Source: Saccopteryx bilineata (taxonomy: Eukaryota; Chordata; Mammalia; Chiroptera; Emballonuridae). Taken from it: a DNA stretch of 64,000 bases. A program made the translations under genes and the position numbers. Within the stretch, counting starts at the first letter, position 1. Every line of letters begins with the position of its first letter. Below, one piece after another: positions 46,599 to 57,580 of the stretch. The notes below the pieces were generated by a model that was given only the letters and a program-made list of their open reading frames with translations, ran no database searches and was not told the DNA's origin. Where the stretch lies: the NCBI RefSeq assembly GCF_036850765.1, contig NC_089491.1, positions 186,971,520 to 187,035,519 on the forward strand, given 5' to 3'.

Positions 46599-46760
46599 GG
46601 CCCTCTCTGGGTAGTTCAGCTGGTTAGAGCATCATCTGTATATGCCAAGGTTGCAGGTTCGATCCCCAATCAGGGTACCAGAATCAAGCAATGAATGCAT
46701 AAATAGTGGAACAATAAATCGATGTTTCTCTCTCTCTCTCTAAACAATTAATAAATTTTT
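46599..46760 (+). mobile_element. Old VES-like bat SINE
   Basis: tRNA-like head GGCCCTCTCTGGGTAGTTC, B box GGTTCGATCCCC, CAATCAGGG, then TCGATGTTTCTCTCTCTCTC and an A-rich tail. The last part is diagnostic wording for VES SINEs known across bats. Older and different from types A-C. Confidence 0.75.
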
Positions 46761-47066
46761 TAAAAGTATAGAAATAATACATTTTGAGGCATTTACACAA
46801 AAGTTGTCTATTTAAAAAAGAAATTAAATTATATTTCTTTATGTAAATTTTCAGAAATAATCCACTTTGAAGAATATTTGAAATTGGACTTGTATTTCTC
46901 TAGAACAAGTATTGGATCAAAAAAAAAATACAAAGAGCTCAGTAAAATGCAGCAAAATATATCTTAAAAAGCACATATTTAAAGGTAAAATTATCTTTTA
47001 CTAATAAATTATTAAAAATATTACTCAAAATAACTTATGAAATATGAATGCAAAGTAGCCAGTGTT

Positions 47067-47416
47067 GCCCTGGCCAGTTGGCTCAGTGGCAGAGCATCCA
47101 CCTGGCATGTGGATGTCCCAGGTTCAATGCCCAGCCAGAGCACATAGGAGAAGTGCCCATCTGCTTCTCCACCCTTCCCCCTCTCCTTTCTCTCTATCTC
47201 TCTCTTCTCCTCCCATAGCCAAGGCTCCATTGGAGCAAAGTTGGCCTGGACGCTGAGGATGGCTCCATGGCCTCTGCCTCAGGTGCTAGAATGGTTCTGG
47301 TTGCAATGGAGCATCGACCCCTAGTGGGCATGCCTGGTGGATACCAGTTGGGCACATGTGGGTAGTCTGTCTGCCTGCCTCCCTGCTTCTTACTTCAGAA
47401 AAATACACACACAAAA
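47067..47416 (+). mobile_element. Bat SINE type A
   Basis: GCCCTGGCCAGTTGGCTCAG head, GGTTCAATGCCC B box, AAGGCTCCATTGGAGCAAAG body, CTTCAGAAAAATAC tail start, then a short (CA)n. Target duplication not clear. Confidence 0.93.
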
Positions 47417-48627
47417 ACGTAGAGTTATTTTTATATCTGGCATAACTGCTACAAAGCTTAAAACGAAAAGCAATATTAGACAAAATAAATGAGACAGCAG
47501 AGTCATTTGAATTCTACCAAGTCTTTCCCCTAATATTCTGTAAGAAGAGAATATACAAGTTGCATTTTTAAAAGTTAGCCTATTGTGGAAGATTATGGCT
47601 TTTGAAAAAAAATGGTTAACCTTGGTTAAAGCCTAGAGGAAATGCAGACGTTTTGTTTCAAAATGCATCTGGCTAACGGGAGAGCTCTCTGGCCACAAAT
47701 AGAATCTCCACTGAGTAAGGGTTGTACAGACCAGGGTTGGGAAAAAAGTCTACCTGGCAGGGAACTGAAATAGGAGTCAGAGCAAACAAGATTGCAGCAA
47801 ATGTCAGGGTACAGATAACAATTGAATACACAAGAATTCAAAATAGGTTGTTTATATGGCCATTCTTCCTCGACTAGAACAGAAGTTTCATGTGGGCAGG
47901 GACTTTTATTTGGTCCTTGCCATACACCCAGCTTCTGGACCAGTGCCTGGCTGAGAAGTTGCTCTATAAATATCTGATGAGTGAAAGAACATAAACTAAG
48001 TTCCAGAAGACAGATTTGTCAAAGGGAATAAAATTCCACAACTATTTAATGAGTACCTAAGCCAAGTGTCCACGTGTAACATGGAAGTAACTGTTCCATA
48101 CCAGAGTGCAATATGACATGAAAATTAAATGTTAAAATGTCAAACCCCAAGGCCACATTTGGGAATTCCCAAATCAAAATCCTGAGTGAGGAACCCAGAA
48201 AATACCATTATAAACAAGTATCCAGGTAAATCTCCTACATACCAAAGTTTGGATTCTACTAAAGGAAGGTTTTGCAGATAATTAAAAAGATTTAGTGAAG
48301 AATTTTCTCTCAAGTACATATTCACATTAGTAACTAAACTCTCAAGGGTGAGGGCAGCTAATATTTAGGGTGGTTACTGTTGAAGATGTTTTCACACATA
48401 ATAATTTAATATTCAATAATCCAAGAAGGTGGTTTTATTATATCTATTTTTAAGGAAACAAGCTCCAGGACAGTAACTAACTTGTTTAACATTGTTCAGC
48501 AAGTACCTAGGGGGAGTGCAAGTCAGGTTTATGTCCTGAGGCCGTGTGCTTCTGAACAGGGACATTCCGTGGCACCTGTCTTCAGGAAATGCACTTAAAA
48601 CCAGTTTCTGATTGGTTGAATCTGTCA
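47417..48627. other. Intergenic with an L2 3'-end fragment
   Basis: The only recognisable piece is at about 47885-47990 (GTGGGCAGGGACTTTTATTTG, CCAGTGCCTGGCTGAGAAG), a + strand L2 3' end. No gene seen. Confidence 0.55.
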
Positions 48628-48640
48628 AGATGAATTTGTG

Positions 48641-48945
48641 AAGCTGACTGGAGGTAACACAGTGGATAGAGTGTCAACCTAGAACGCTTGAGGTTCCCAG
48701 TTAGGAACCCTAAGGTCTCTGACTAGAGTGCAGGCTTGCCAGCTTGAGTGCGGAATCATAGACATGATTCCAAGGTTGCTGGCTTGAGTCCAAGGTCACT
48801 GGCTTGACCAAGGGGGTCATTGGCTGGGCTTGAGTCCTTGGTCAAGGCATGTATGAGAAACAATCAATGACCAACTAAAGTGAAGCAAATACGAGTTGAT
48901 TCTTCTCATCTCTCTCCTCCCTCTCTATTAAGAAAAAAAAAAAAA
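48641..48945 (+). mobile_element. Bat SINE type B, first unit of a tandem pair
   Basis: Diverged head CTGACTGGAGGTAACACAG, body with GTTGCTGGCTTGAGTCCAAG and AACTAAAGTGAAGCAAATAC, A tail ending at 48945. It lacks a right-hand target repeat of its own; the pair shares one. Confidence 0.85.
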
Positions 48946-49299
48946 GGCCCTGGGCAGTTGGCTAGACTAGAGCATCTGCCTGGCATATGGATTTCCCAGA
49001 TTTGATTCCTAGTCAGGGCACACAAAAGAAGTGACTGTCTCTCTCCCCACCCTCTCTCTCCCTTCTCTCCCTTTTCCCTTCCCACAGCCAGTGGCTTGAT
49101 TGGTTTGAGTGTTGCCCCCAGGTGCTGAGTATAACTCCCTTGGTTGGAGTATGTCAGACTCAGGTGCTAAAAATAGCACCATTGATTTGAGCATCTTCCC
49201 AGATGGGGTTGCCCTGTAGATCCCTGATCAGGGTCTATGAGGGAGTCTGTCTCACTATCTCCCCTCCTCATACTTAAAAAAAAAAAAGAAAAAAAAAAA
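48946..49299 (+). mobile_element. Bat SINE type A, second unit of a tandem pair
   Basis: Head GGCCCTGGGCAGTTGGC starts directly after the A tail of the preceding SINE. The shared flanking repeat AGATGAATTTGTG lies at 48629-48641 and 49300-49312. Confidence 0.85.
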
Positions 49300-49312
49300 A
49301 GATGAATTTGTG

Positions 49313-50435
49313 GAAATCAAGATTTGAAGTCATTAATTATGAATGCTTAGGCCTAGACCTACAGTGTTGTCTAAATCATCCATCACTTGAATAATCATAA
49401 TTTAAAAAGCTGAGTGCTGGGTGATGTGGTTTGTTTGGGGTGAACTAGAAAACTTGGGTGCACAGTGGTGGGGAGCAGAAGACAATTAGGATGGTACAGA
49501 TTGTCGTATCTCATGCTGCTACTCTGCTCTAGCTGCCTGGGGTTGGGTCTTCTCGTGTTTCAAAGGGAAGTGAAAAGTCCAGCTTCTCATATGAAACATT
49601 ATGATTTTTAAATATAGGTAACTAATTAAAAAGTTTAAAAACACATCTTGAAGGCCAAACAGGTCTGGAAAACAAGGACAGGCCGCTGGGGCTTCTGCCT
49701 GCAGCCTCTGGTCTGGACTATGCAAATCCCAGGAGTTAAGCTCAAGTGACTGTGATATTGCTTAGTGAAAATGGGGCAGACCAGAGACCTGTGTCTGCAT
49801 CCTGCTTATGTGAAGACAGAGCCTGACTGTCACTACTGCTGGTTTCATTTGATAAAACATGCATCAGATCGTTTTTAGTGTTTTATTTTTCCCTTTCCTA
49901 CAGAAGTATCAGATGTGGCCTTTTTGTAAACCGAATTGTGTCTTTCCATTAGCTTACCATTATAGGGCTGCTTTATTCAGGTTTTGGAGTGATCTTCAGT
50001 TGGCATTGACCGATTTGAATATGATTCCCTGGCCTTTCAGCTCCTTTTAAAGGTAGGTGAAGTAAACTCTCTGGGGGAAGAACTTCAGTTTCAGTAAGCA
50101 CCTCATACTGCTTTATAATAATTGCGTTTGGAATTTTCCCTACTGGGACTTGTTGCTACTGAAGTGTTAAAGTTGCTCTGTTGCCGGGCAGAAATTCTCT
50201 GTCACACACATGAAGACCTGATAAAACACAAGATATAATGATATACGTGCTAGAACTGGCCCGAGAGTTTTAGTTTTTAGCATTTCACGGTCCAAATAAT
50301 TCTCCATTCTTTCACTATTGGCATTGCGTTAGGGAACATTTCATCTCTATTTTATGGTGAGGTTAAAAAGACCCCTTTCCCTGTGCAGCTTTATTTTTGC
50401 AATGTGTATGCATTTAGTTCGTGTTATCAAGGGAG
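49313..50435. other. Intergenic with one exon-like segment
   Basis: No recognised mobile element. An exon-like stretch at 49904-50052 is bounded by good splice consensus sites (see separate entry). Confidence 0.5.
49904..50052 (+). other. Candidate exon of an unannotated transcript
   Basis: A pyrimidine-rich tract and acceptor TTTTTCCCTTTCCTACAG end at 49903, and a donor AAAG|GTAGGT begins at 50053. The 149-nt interval has a TAA just before the donor in its longest frame, so it would be non-coding or a last coding piece. Splice signals alone are weak evidence. Confidence 0.2.
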
Positions 50436-50439
50436 TCAG

Positions 50440-51000
50440 TGTTAACAGGGCAAAGCTCACACCTTCTTGTAGTTAAGTTCCTGTAGTGCCGCGTCCGAAG
50501 CCTGGTCCCAAGCCTGGCGTAGTGAACGCAGCGCACTGGCACCAGCAGCGGGGTGCACGGTCCGGAAAGGCGCTCACCGGACCGGCAGGCCAGGACTCTC
50601 AGGTTCAAACCCCGACCAAAAGCCTAGGAAATGGGGCCGGCAAGTTCTAATCGCACTTATTTTCATGGCTATGTCTTTTTAATTGTAGTGTTCCACTGTA
50701 AAACAAAAGAACATCCAAGAGGTCCGGTGGATTTTTAAGGAAAGCCTCCTCTCTCCCGGAAGTGTAACGGAAAGGAGTCCTAGAATCTGCGCGCAGTGGC
50801 CACAGGCAAGTGGCCCTCGGGCCCGCGCCCTGCGCTGCCGCCTCCTGCGCCGGGCGTTGGGCGGGGCCGAGGCGGAGGGCCGACAGCTTTTTTTTTTCTC
50901 AGTTGTTTCAGAGAAGCTCCGCGGTAAACAAACCCGGCTGCCTGCTCCTGGGCCTCAGAGAAGCTAAAGAACTTAAAGAACTTGCGTATTATTCCCACAG
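50440..51000. promoter_or_regulatory. Orphan CpG-rich island, possible non-coding promoter
   Basis: Two CpG-dense patches (about 50480-50600 and 50750-50940) contain GGGCGGGGCCGAGGCGG and GCGCAGTGGCC. No coding exon of a known gene is visible next to it. A B-box-like GGTTCAAACCCCGACC lies at about 50600, but the matching A box and tRNA fold are not evident. It could be the promoter of a lncRNA between HMGB1 and KATNAL1; strand is unknown. Confidence 0.45.
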
Positions 51001-51714
51001 AATCCAAAGCGTCTTCCCTGCCCAGGAGCAGGGTTCTCAATCCCTACCAGGTCCTCTAGCCGCCCAGAGGGCTCTAAGCCCTCCTGCTCCTTTTACTATT
51101 TATTTCCCCACTTCCTCTTTCGACTTCCTTTTTGTCCCCCGCCCCCCAGCTTCACTCTTTCTTGAGTCTTCCTCCTCTTTCCTCGCTTCTCACTCCACCT
51201 TCTCTCCACTCCTTCCCCTTGCCCACCTGCTCACGTCCCCTGGGCTGCGGGCTGCCCCTCCCTCCACGCAGGACACAGATTGGGGCTGAGTGTGGTTTCA
51301 AGGCCCTGGGTCAATTCAGCTGAGGAAGTTTGCCGGCAGCCCCACTGGCAGCTGCGCTGCAGCCTGGCTCTGGTCGCTGCCCAAGAAGCGGCCTTACACA
51401 AGGGTTGGTGGCTCCCACCCAGGCCCAGCCTGGTCTGCGGCCAGTGCTCTCTGAGGCACAAACAGGGACTGAGACCGACTAGGCTCTCGGGGCTGAGCAG
51501 GTTTGGGTGCGTAGCAGGAGAGGCAGGTATAAATAAAGATACAGAGGATAGGGAGAACTGGACAAGAGACCCTAGGAAGGAAGTCCATGGTATTTCTGCC
51601 AGAAATGACTACTTCAAGCTCAATTGGTCCGGCCAGAGAGTACAGTACCTGCTTTCCCCAAGGACAGGCCCTCCCATAGTAGGTACCTGATAAAAAAAAC
51701 AACTAACTTGTCAG

Positions 51715-51905
51715 GCATTGTGCTAAGAACTTTGCCAAATTTGTTACATTTGATCCTTGTAATAATCAGGACAGTCCTTTATTCTCATTTTACACTTGTG
51801 GACACTGAGGCATGGATAGGCTAATTGACTTGCCCATGACTGCACACTTCTTAGTGGCAGACCCAGGACTCAAACCTACATCTGCTTAACTCCAAAGCCC
51901 AAATA
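51715..51905 (+). mobile_element. MIR element
   Basis: Well-preserved MIR core: CATTTTACACTTGTGGACAC, TTGACTTGCCCATGACTG, AGTGGCAGACCCAGGACTC, ACTCCAAAGCCC. An ancient mammal-wide tRNA SINE. Confidence 0.9.
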
Positions 51906-52019
51906 ATGACTATTTGCTGGTTTAAGATAAAATGGTTTAGCTTCAGCACAGATGAAACTGATACCTTGTTTGGGAGATAGGTTAGTTTTGTGAACCTTGA
52001 GGAGGAAAAAAAAAAAAAC

Positions 52020-52695
52020 ACTCCTAAGAAGGGCTCTTGGTAGCTAACTAGGCTCAAATAGAAGAGCAGAACCTAAAAGCCATTTCTGCACAAGGGCCTC
52101 CCGTGCAAACTGCACTTCTCACAGAAGCCTCTAAACTAAATTGCATGCCTCAAAGCTGAACTGTCAGCTCGCACTCTTTCTGCCATCTGAACCAGCCCTT
52201 ATAAAGGAATTTTTGGAATCCTATTTCAACCAATAGGACTGAGGCTTTCCTCAGAACTGCACAGCTCTGGCCAATCATACTGGCTGTATTCTGTCTAGTC
52301 CGGACTATAAGAATTTGGAGTCCTCATTTGCATGAGGAAGAACCAGTCAGAGACCAGGGGCGGGGACTCCTATCCATATAAGCCAGTTTTGGCTTAAAGA
52401 GCACAATATCCCTTTTGGCTGAAGACCGAAAATTACATTGTGTCTCCCTGGTGGAGTTGAAACACCAGAGGTATCTTGCTGGAGCTGACTGGCACAAAGC
52501 ACAGCAGACCATCTAGGTGCAGAGCAGAGCTATCTAGCCAGAGAAGGGCTTGGCCCAGGACTACCTCACCATTGTGCTGTTTTCACAGCCGTGCTGTATC
52601 ACAGTTGAGATGTTTTGCACTGAATAACGTTTTCTTCTTCACCGAATCCAAAATTGGGTATTTTTTTGGTGTTAAATTGGTGCCAACGACCATTG
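52020..52695 (+). mobile_element. Solo LTR, probably class I ERV
   Basis: U3-like part with CCAAT-type boxes (AACCAATAGG near 52228, GGCCAATCATA near 52270), a GC box GGGGCGGGG (52360) and TATA-like CATATAAGCC (52375). R/U5-like text follows (TGAATAACGTTTTC, TTCTTCACCGAATCC, AATTGGTGCCAACGACC). No gag or primer-binding site continues from it. The 5' edge is estimated. Confidence 0.65.
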
Positions 52696-53316
52696 GTTGA
52701 CAGTGTGAAGGTAGGTAGGTGCTCAGAGTTCTCCCAGATTTATATTTCACAATGGACATAGCCAGTGCATTCTATCCCTCAGGATACAACATCCTGAGGC
52801 CTTTCATTAGCAGGAGTCAGAATTCCTAGACCTTAACCAGGGTGGGAATTAAGTCTCTAGTTAACCAAAGTCTCCAGTGGTTCCTTAGGGAAATCCCCAG
52901 GGCCTGTGTAAAATTACTGGTTTATCCAAAAGGATTTTTAGAAGTCCCTGAAATTCCCATTTTTCTGCGAAGGAATATACAATTATGAAGAGGGGGAGAC
53001 CAACAAGGCAAGTTAAACTTGAAGGTTTAATGGGACTCTTGCTATAAACCCAGAAATCTCTGCTGAACTATGAAGAACACTGGGAAAAATTGGGATCCTT
53101 GGCTCCTGAGGTAGTTTATAAGGTGTTCATTCTGGAAACGAAGGAGATTGGTGTTCTGTGATATAGGTGATGGGACTTGTGGTTCAGCACATATGTATAT
53201 TCCTTTCCTGTTTATTCTCAGCAAATATAAAAGTACACCTGGTTCTCTCAGGCTCCTCCAATAGTTTCTTTTCAAAAGGTTTCAAGATACCACTGAGAAT
53301 GTCTTTGCTTAGTAAC
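52696..53316. other. Intergenic, no gene seen
   Basis: Short spacer between a solo LTR and a MITE. Nothing recognised. Confidence 0.5.
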
Positions 53317-53318
53317 TA

Positions 53319-53870
53319 CAGTTGTCCCTTGCCATATCGTGGATCACTTTTTGCGGTCTCACTGTATCGCAGATTTTTAAATTGCAGATATCTAATTTTG
53401 TATTGTGTATTTTTCACTATATTGCAGGATTTTGTGGTATATAGGTATTTTTATATATTTATTATTTTAATTATTTTTGTGATAAAATAAGCATTTTCTA
53501 GCCTAACATTTTGAAAACAATATAAAAATATATAAAAATATTTATTAAAACATATTAAAATAATATTAAATCATCATTTCATCATTCAAGTTGTATATTC
53601 ACTGGTGAGTACCCATATAGAATTTTATATGTTGTTAAAATTACATAGGTTTAAGAGTGTAGAAAGTGTTTAAGAGCATAGGATGTGTTTATAAGAGTGT
53701 GGGAAAGGTTAATAACAGTGTGGGAAAGGTTTATAAGAGTGTGGGGAGGGTTTATAAAACCTTAAAATATATATAAATAATAAAATAAATATATGGTTGC
53801 TACTTTGTGGATTTTCACCTATCATGGGGGGTTCTGGAACCTAACCCCTGCGATAGACGAGGGACCACTG
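53319..53870 (+). mobile_element. Tigger-type MITE with internal tandem repeats
   Basis: Inverted termini CAGTTGTCCCTTGCCATATC and, read inward from the right, CAGTGGTCCCTCGTCTATCG. TA flanks at 53317-53318 and 53871-53872. The 552-bp, AT-rich interior has no transposase. About 53648-53757 holds four to five imperfect 21-24 bp units built on GTTTATAAGAGTGTGGGAAA. Confidence 0.85.
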
Positions 53871-53872
53871 TA

Positions 53873-54598
53873 TTCTTACTACTACTCAACATCTATACTC
53901 CTAAGTCACCGGAACACATTCTAATACTCATCTTAAAGTGAGATAAAGATTTGACAAGCCCAGAGTTCTGAGAAAGACAGTAGGAAATCTGTTTCTCAAC
54001 TACAGTGTTGTACACGTTTCCACAGAGTGCAAACGAGTTAGTATTGCACTAATGTGGATGAGGTAGCAGGCCTGAGGCTCCTTAGGTGGACAGCCAAGTA
54101 GAGAAGAAAACAGATCCCCTACCATGGAAGGGGCCTCAGGGGTTCCAGGCAGCCTCTTCACCATAGAATTGGGCCATTTTTCCTCAGGGTGTCCAGCTTT
54201 CCTGAGTCTTGTTGTCATGACAGCCTGATGGTAGCCGCTGAAGCTCAGCCTGCCTCTAAGAAATTCCTTTTCCTTCAGATACCTAAATGAGGCTTTCCTT
54301 GTGAGGAGGAGGGAAAGGATGCTTGGAGGCTGGCGAGACCAGCTCCTCCCCCCTTTAGGGCACCCTAGAGAGGAAAAGGGAAGCAGGTAGGTCTGAATGA
54401 AGCAGAAGCTAACAACCCACTTACCTCCCTAAGCGAGTCATTGGCTTAGAGTGGCTCACTCATCTGGCCCTTGGAGCTCTTCACCACTTGCAGGCTGCCC
54501 TGCATACTCAACTGCCAGCCCTGTTTGCTACCGCCCTTGATCTTCCCATGAGACACAATGGGCAATGCAGGTGTTTGCCTTCTGACCAGCCCATCTAC
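53873..54598. other. Intergenic, no gene seen
   Basis: No recognised element or supported coding frame. Confidence 0.5.
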
Positions 54599-54612
54599 AA
54601 AAACACTGTGTG

Positions 54613-54815
54613 CCTGACCTGTGGTGGCGCAGTGGATAAACCGTCGACCTGGAAACACTGAGGTCGCCAGTTCGAAACCCTGGACCTGCCTGGTCAAGGC
54701 ACATATGGGAGTTGATGCTTCCTGCTCCTCTCCCCTTCTCTCTCTCTCTTTCTATCCCTCTCTCTCTCCTCTCTAAAATGAATAAATAAAAAAATTAAAA
54801 ATACAACAACAACAA
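54613..54815 (+). mobile_element. Bat SINE, short type C, young copy
   Basis: CCTGACCTGTGGTGGCGC head, GGTTCGAAACCCTGG-like B box (AGTTCGAAACCC), GCCTGGTCAAGGCACATATG, CT-rich linker, A-rich tail. Target duplication AAAAACACTGTGTG lies at 54599-54612 and 54816-54829. Confidence 0.95.
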
Positions 54816-54829
54816 AAAAACACTGTGTG

Positions 54830-56692
54830 GGTCTCAGGTCTGGCTTTGGGGCCAGGCACCCTCAGGCCTTGGCTGTGGCAGAACAGTGAGGGAGACTCTC
54901 AGGCCTTCCAGCACCTCTTAAATCTTCCCAGACAGTGCCACTTACTTCCTCACGCTCGGGCTGTGCTGGCTTGGTTGCCGGAAATGAACTATGTCATAAA
55001 ATCAGATGAAAGTCTGTGTAAATCTTGCCAACTTTCAAAGACTGTATAAAGTTGATGGAAGAGATATTAAAGACAATCCCGTTCTATCTCCTCATGCTGC
55101 CACTGTGAAGACAGGCCTGGGAGGTGTACTGATGGCCTCCCATCACACGGCTGCTCTGCTGCAGTAAGCACACTAGCCCCCCCAGGGTGGTGGCACTTAC
55201 TTTCTGCTGTCCCACCTGTCTGTGTAGCATCTTTTGACTTCCGAAAACAGCTAAGGAGAAATCAGCCCTCCGGCATCTTTATTTTCATCTGCCCAGCTGA
55301 TAAAAATTGGCACTTATGAAAGTAGGTGGTTCACCAGTTACAGAGGGTCAGAGCTCTGGGGTGCGCTGATTGAAAGGAGTGGAAAACAGGCAGGTGACTG
55401 AAGGCATAATTGCCAGCCTCCTCTCTGGCACCTGTGGATTTCTGCCATTGAAGTCCCTGGGTGTGTGCCCTTAGCAAATACCAACCCGTAGAGTCAGTTG
55501 CTAACTCCAGTCACCTGAACATCGGCCCTTCGGGGAGGGAAAGTTGGAGGGCATGCCACTTCATCATCTAGTTGGCCTTGGATGGGAAGCTGTTTGGGCC
55601 TGTTGGAAGCCTTCAGAGACTCAGTAATGCAGATTTAGGACCTATAGTTCCTTTGGGACTTTCAGATACTGGCTGTAGAAAAAAACTCACAGATGGTTCT
55701 GGCTTTTGTCTTTGCCTTAGTTAATACCCTCTGGCTGCAGGTAATCAACTTAAGCTTAAAGAAACTGTGTGCATGAAGTGTGTCTCATGACGCCCAGGGA
55801 CAGACGGTTCCTGGAGCCCAGGCAGGACTCCTTTTCCACCAGTCTTCTCTACTCCGTTTCTCTCTGCCATCAACTCTCCTTCCTTCTTCTCTGTGATCTG
55901 TCAACAGCTACCATGACCCCATGTCTATACTGAAGAGATGAACCCTGGTGACTGGCCAGGCTCAGGCCAGTATGAAATTCCCAAGAGGGAGACAGTGATT
56001 AGCATAACCAGATCCAAGCAAGGATGGCCCCAGGTAAGGTACCCTGAGACAGATGTGGCTCAGAGCTCACATCATTAGGGTGCTGAAGGTTGTACTCCCA
56101 GACAGAAGAAAGGAAGGCAGTGTGCAGACACTTTAGAAGTGTTACTATCATATGCTTCAATTCAAACACTGCAGATTTCGATTATCTGCCTAATTTCTTG
56201 ATTGATAAGTTGTCTATCATAGAGCTGTAGTTTTTAGATAGCAGTTTTCTTGCAGTTCAACCCCTATCCTTTGGTTTTTGCTAAGAAAGCCCATTCATAC
56301 AACCTGAGAAGTGTCTTAACCTCTTATGTGACTGTTATATATTTCATTCTGTTGAGGTATGTTACCCAGATAGATAAAGAAAATGAAGTAAAAAAGTGTA
56401 ACTTTGAACTTGTCTGTATTGAGACGTATGTATGAATAGATAAGCATGTAAATATATTTATATATAGATATAGATCTACAGAAGAAATATGACCCCAAAC
56501 TATTAATACTGAAAAATAAATAAAAGCCAAGAAAGAAGCAGGTAGCCTCTGAGCAGTGACCAAAGATGGATGGGCTCTAATTCCTGGTGAACTGATTGCT
56601 AAACCTAGCTCTGAACTTTAATATTCAAGGCAAAGAAGAAAATGTTATGAATTCAATAGCTATTATTATTTTAAAAGTATAAATATTTAGAC
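54830..56692. other. Intergenic, no gene seen
   Basis: About 1.9 kb of mostly unique DNA with moderate GC. No repeat wording or splice-supported frame recognised. Confidence 0.5.
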
Positions 56693-57580
56693 TAGTGGTT
56701 CTCAAAATACAGTCTAGGGGGCTTCACAATCCTTTCAGGAGATCTACAGATCAAAATTATTTTCATGTAATATTAAGACATAGTTGACCCCTCCCACGGT
56801 AGTTCTCTCATAAGTGTACAGGGGCGTTTTTCAAAGGCCATAGACCTGTCGTATGACCACAGAGCAAAGCAAAAGCAGATATGAGAATCCAGCTGACTTC
56901 TAAGCAAACAGTCAAGAGATTTGCAAGGTTTTTAAATAATGTCATTCTCCTCAATTTTGTTTTTATGGAAAATACATTTTCATAAAGCATTAATTAAATT
57001 GACATAGATTTGGCCCTGGCCGGTTGGCTCAGTGGTAGAGCATTGGCCTGGCGTGCAGGAGTCTCAGGTTCGATTCCCAGCCAGGGCACACAGGAGAGGT
57101 GCCTATCTGCTTCTCCACCCCTCCCCCTCTCCTTCCTTTCTGTCTCTCTCTTCCCCTCCCATAGCCAAGGCTCCATTGGACCAAAGATGGCCCGGGCGCT
57201 GAGGATGGCTCTATGGCCTCTGCCTCAGGCACTAGAATGGTTCTGGTTGCAACAGAGTGACGCCCCAGATGGGCAGAGCATCACCCCCAGTGGGCATGCT
57301 GGGTGGATCCCGGTCAGGCGCATGCGGGAGTCTGTCTGACTACCTCCCCATTTCCAACTACAGAAAAATACAAAATAATAATAATAATAGTAAAAAATAA
57401 GTTGACATAGATTTATTGCTGATATTTTAAATGAATTAATAAGTATTAAAATTTTTGTTTTAAGTTCTGATATGGTAAATATTGATGAATATATCCCTTA
57501 TAAGCAAAAACTCTTTGGGGTTCTTAACAATTTTTAAGAGTATAAATGGGCCCTGAGGTCAAAATGTTTGAGAACTGCTT
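56693..57580 (+). mobile_element. hAT-type DNA transposon, non-coding, split by a SINE
   Basis: Left end TAGTGGTTCTCAAAATAC. The right end read in reverse is AAGCAGTTCTCAAACATTTT. Internal text (TTTCAGGAGATCTACAGATC, TTTTTAAGAGTATAAATGGG) looks like an old mammalian hAT MITE. Flanking 8-mers match at only about 5 of 8, consistent with age. Confidence 0.65.
57012..57401 (+). mobile_element. Bat SINE type A nested in hAT
   Basis: Near-consensus copy (GGCCCTGGCCGGTTGGCTC head, GGTTCGATTCCCAGCCAGGG) ending in (AAT)n. Target duplication TTGACATAGATTT lies at 56999-57011 and 57402-57414. Confidence 0.96.

Noticed and set aside
46599..46680. tRNA genes (A box / B box motifs such as GGTTCGATCCCC)
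   Set aside because: All such motifs found sit in SINE heads, lack a full cloverleaf and are followed by SINE bodies and A-rich tails.
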